From Candidatus Aminicenantota bacterium (lineage in GTDB: Bacteria; Acidobacteriota; Aminicenantia; UBA2199): DNA of 5,892 nucleotides. The notes under the pieces are model-generated. The model had not been told where the DNA came from, made no database searches, and saw nothing but the letters and a program-made list of their open reading frames with translations. Below are positions 4,797 through 5,892 of the stretch, in pieces. The number at the start of each line of letters is the position of its first letter. Position 1 is the stretch's first letter. The stretch spans positions 1 to 5,892 of the forward strand of contig JAHELQ010000356.1 in assembly GCA_024644125.1 (NCBI GenBank), written 5' to 3'. Position numbers and translations under genes: made by a program.

Positions 4797-5786
4797 ATGA
4801 AACGAAACAGTTTAACGTATATCGCCGTCATCCTGGCATTACTATCCACCGTATCCTGCTCCATCAACAAATTGGCTATGAACAAAGTGGCCAATATTTT
4901 ATCGGCGCCTGAAGGTGGCACAGTGTTCACCGGGGACAATGATCCCGAATTGGTCGGCGCGGCCCTCCCGTTCGCCATCAAAATGTATGAAAGTTTGATG
5001 GTATCGATCCCTCATCATGAAGGTTTGAAGCTTAAAACCGGCAGTATTTACGTCATGTACGCCAACGCCTTTATCCACACCCCTGCCAGCATGCTGACGG
5101 AAGAGGAGTACAAAAAACAAGAGTTTATGTTCAAACGGGCCAAAAACCTCTATTTGAGGGGCCGTGACATCTTACTCGACGCTCTGGATCAAAAGCACAA
5201 AGGATTCCGCGAGCATTTGCACAAGAAGGAATATTCCCGGGCATTGGCCGGGATGACTAAAGAGGATGTGCCGATGCTCTACTGGGCGGCCGCCGGATGG
5301 TTGGGCGCGTTCGCCATCGAGCCCTTCGACATGAAGTTGGGGCTCACGGTTCCCCAGGCGGCGGCGTTGATGGAACGGGTACTCGAATTGGAACCGGATT
5401 TCGGCAACGGCGCCATTCATGAATTCTACGTGCTCTACTATGGTTCCATGCCGGATTACATGGGCGGCGATTTCACCAAGGCCCGCCAACATTTTACGTT
5501 GGCCAAAGAGGCGTCCGGCGGTAAATCCACATCCGCTTATGTGTCGTTGGCAACGACCGTATCTGTACAGGAGCAAAATCTCAAGGAATTTACCACGCTA
5601 TTGAAACAAGTATTAAAAATGGATCCGGATTCCGATCCGGATAACCGCTTGATTCACACGTTGAATCACCGCAAAGCCCGTTGGTTGTTGGATCATCTCG
5701 GGGATTTTTTCCTGGAAGTTGAGCCCGGCGACGACAACGGCGACAATCAATTGAATACGGAGGTAGAAGAACATGAAACGAATTAA
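4797..5786 (+). CDS. TRAP transporter TatT-family lipoprotein
   Basis: A 329-aa protein with a lipoprotein signal: basic MKR, a hydrophobic stretch, then TVSC with Cys21 as the lipid-attachment residue. The body is alpha-helical and resembles the TatT (T component) family described from Treponema pallidum Tp0956. Recognisable parts are the GDNDPELVGAALPFAIKMYE start, the YVMYANAF segment, MLYWAAAGWLGA and the repeated helical hairpins near VLELEPDFGNGAIHEF and DFTKARQHFTLAKEAS, which match the family's degenerate TPR-like repeats. In known cases TatT is a periplasmic lipoprotein that pairs with the solute-binding protein TatP of a tripartite ATP-independent periplasmic transporter. Here the next gene encodes just such a protein and overlaps by 14 nt. 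The ATG follows AAGGAG (4783-4788). The C-terminal tail is acidic and hydrophilic. The ligand is unknown; a hydrophobic molecule has been proposed for the family. Confidence 0.88.
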   Translation: MKRNSLTYIAVILALLSTVSCSINKLAMNKVANILSAPEGGTVFTGDNDPELVGAALPFAIKMYESLMVSIPHHEGLKLKTGSIYVMYANAFIHTPASMLTEEEYKKQEFMFKRAKNLYLRGRDILLDALDQKHKGFREHLHKKEYSRALAGMTKEDVPMLYWAAAGWLGAFAIEPFDMKLGLTVPQAAALMERVLELEPDFGNGAIHEFYVLYYGSMPDYMGGDFTKARQHFTLAKEASGGKSTSAYVSLATTVSVQEQNLKEFTTLLKQVLKMDPDSDPDNRLIHTLNHRKARWLLDHLGDFFLEVEPGDDNGDNQLNTEVEEHETN

Positions 5787-5892
5787 AAGTATCGCATTGT
5801 TATTGGCCTTGTTGATCCTCTTACCGGTATCGGCATTCTCACTGACTATCAAAATCGGCAGCATCGCGCCCGCCCGTTCCCCCTGGGACGAC
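5773..5892 (+). CDS. TRAP transporter solute-binding protein (TatP/DctP-like), 3' partial
   Basis: Only the first 40 codons are in the window. The ATG at 5773 lies inside the end of the TatT gene (14-nt overlap, other frame), with GGAGG (5759-5763) 9 nt upstream, a sign of coupled translation. A classical signal peptide is seen: MKRIKS, a Leu-rich core and cleavage probably after PVSA or SAFS. It has no lipobox. The mature start, TIKIGSIAPARSPWDD, matches the typical first strand and loop of DctP-family proteins (IKIGxxAPxxSPW). The membrane subunits (DctQ/DctM or a fusion) would be expected downstream. Confidence 0.85.
   Translation, partial: MKRIKSIALLLALLILLPVSAFSLTIKIGSIAPARSPWDD

Noticed and set aside
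5172..5576. Minus-strand open frame of 134 codons inside the TatT gene
   Set aside because: Shadow of a conserved coding sequence, with no family features.

Overview
The window holds a compact gene set for making and exporting a peptide natural product (a RiPP, i.e. a ribosomally made, post-translationally modified peptide). It is followed by an opposite-strand gene for a second, different RiPP precursor, and then by the start of a TRAP-transporter operon. The organism cannot be named from sequence alone. GC content is middling. The DNA carries a GQGPGE-type 6-bladed beta-propeller protein, a Bacteroidota-like LKKET...LN leader peptide and a TatT/TatP pair of the kind known from Treponema. 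This mix suggests a Gram-negative, possibly an Aminicenantes/Acidobacteriota-, Bacteroidota- or spirochaete-related bacterium. That is an inference, with Aminicenantes my best but unconfirmed guess.

Region 1 (1-4226, + strand) reads as one operon. It starts with the C-terminal part of a radical SAM/SPASM peptide maturase, cut by the window edge. Next comes a 54-residue gene with a near-perfect ribosome binding site at 1014-1178. This gene is the likely substrate: it has a Tyr-rich segment and a CCGC motif and matches no family I recognise. A hairpin region follows, then a 605-aa ABC exporter without a peptidase domain. A secreted beta-propeller protein overlaps the end of the exporter gene by 44 nt. 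A strong Rho-independent terminator at 4195-4226 overlaps the propeller stop codon and closes the unit. The proposed logic is that the maturase modifies the small peptide, the ABC protein exports it, and the propeller acts outside the inner membrane in an unknown role.

Region 2 (4227-4640) contains, on the - strand, a 68-aa precursor with a class I lanthipeptide-like leader and a core of 7 Cys and 10 Ser/Thr. It has its own ribosome binding site and a plausible promoter. No lanthipeptide dehydratase or cyclase is visible in the window.

Region 3 (about 4514-4796) is an AT-rich divergent intergenic stretch with promoter-like elements in both directions and a nested palindrome. Region 4 (4797-5892, + strand) encodes a TatT-family lipoprotein and the first 40 codons of the TRAP solute-binding protein, which overlaps it by 14 nt.

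The item most worth following up is the radical SAM/SPASM + unrecognised CCGC peptide + ABC + propeller cassette.
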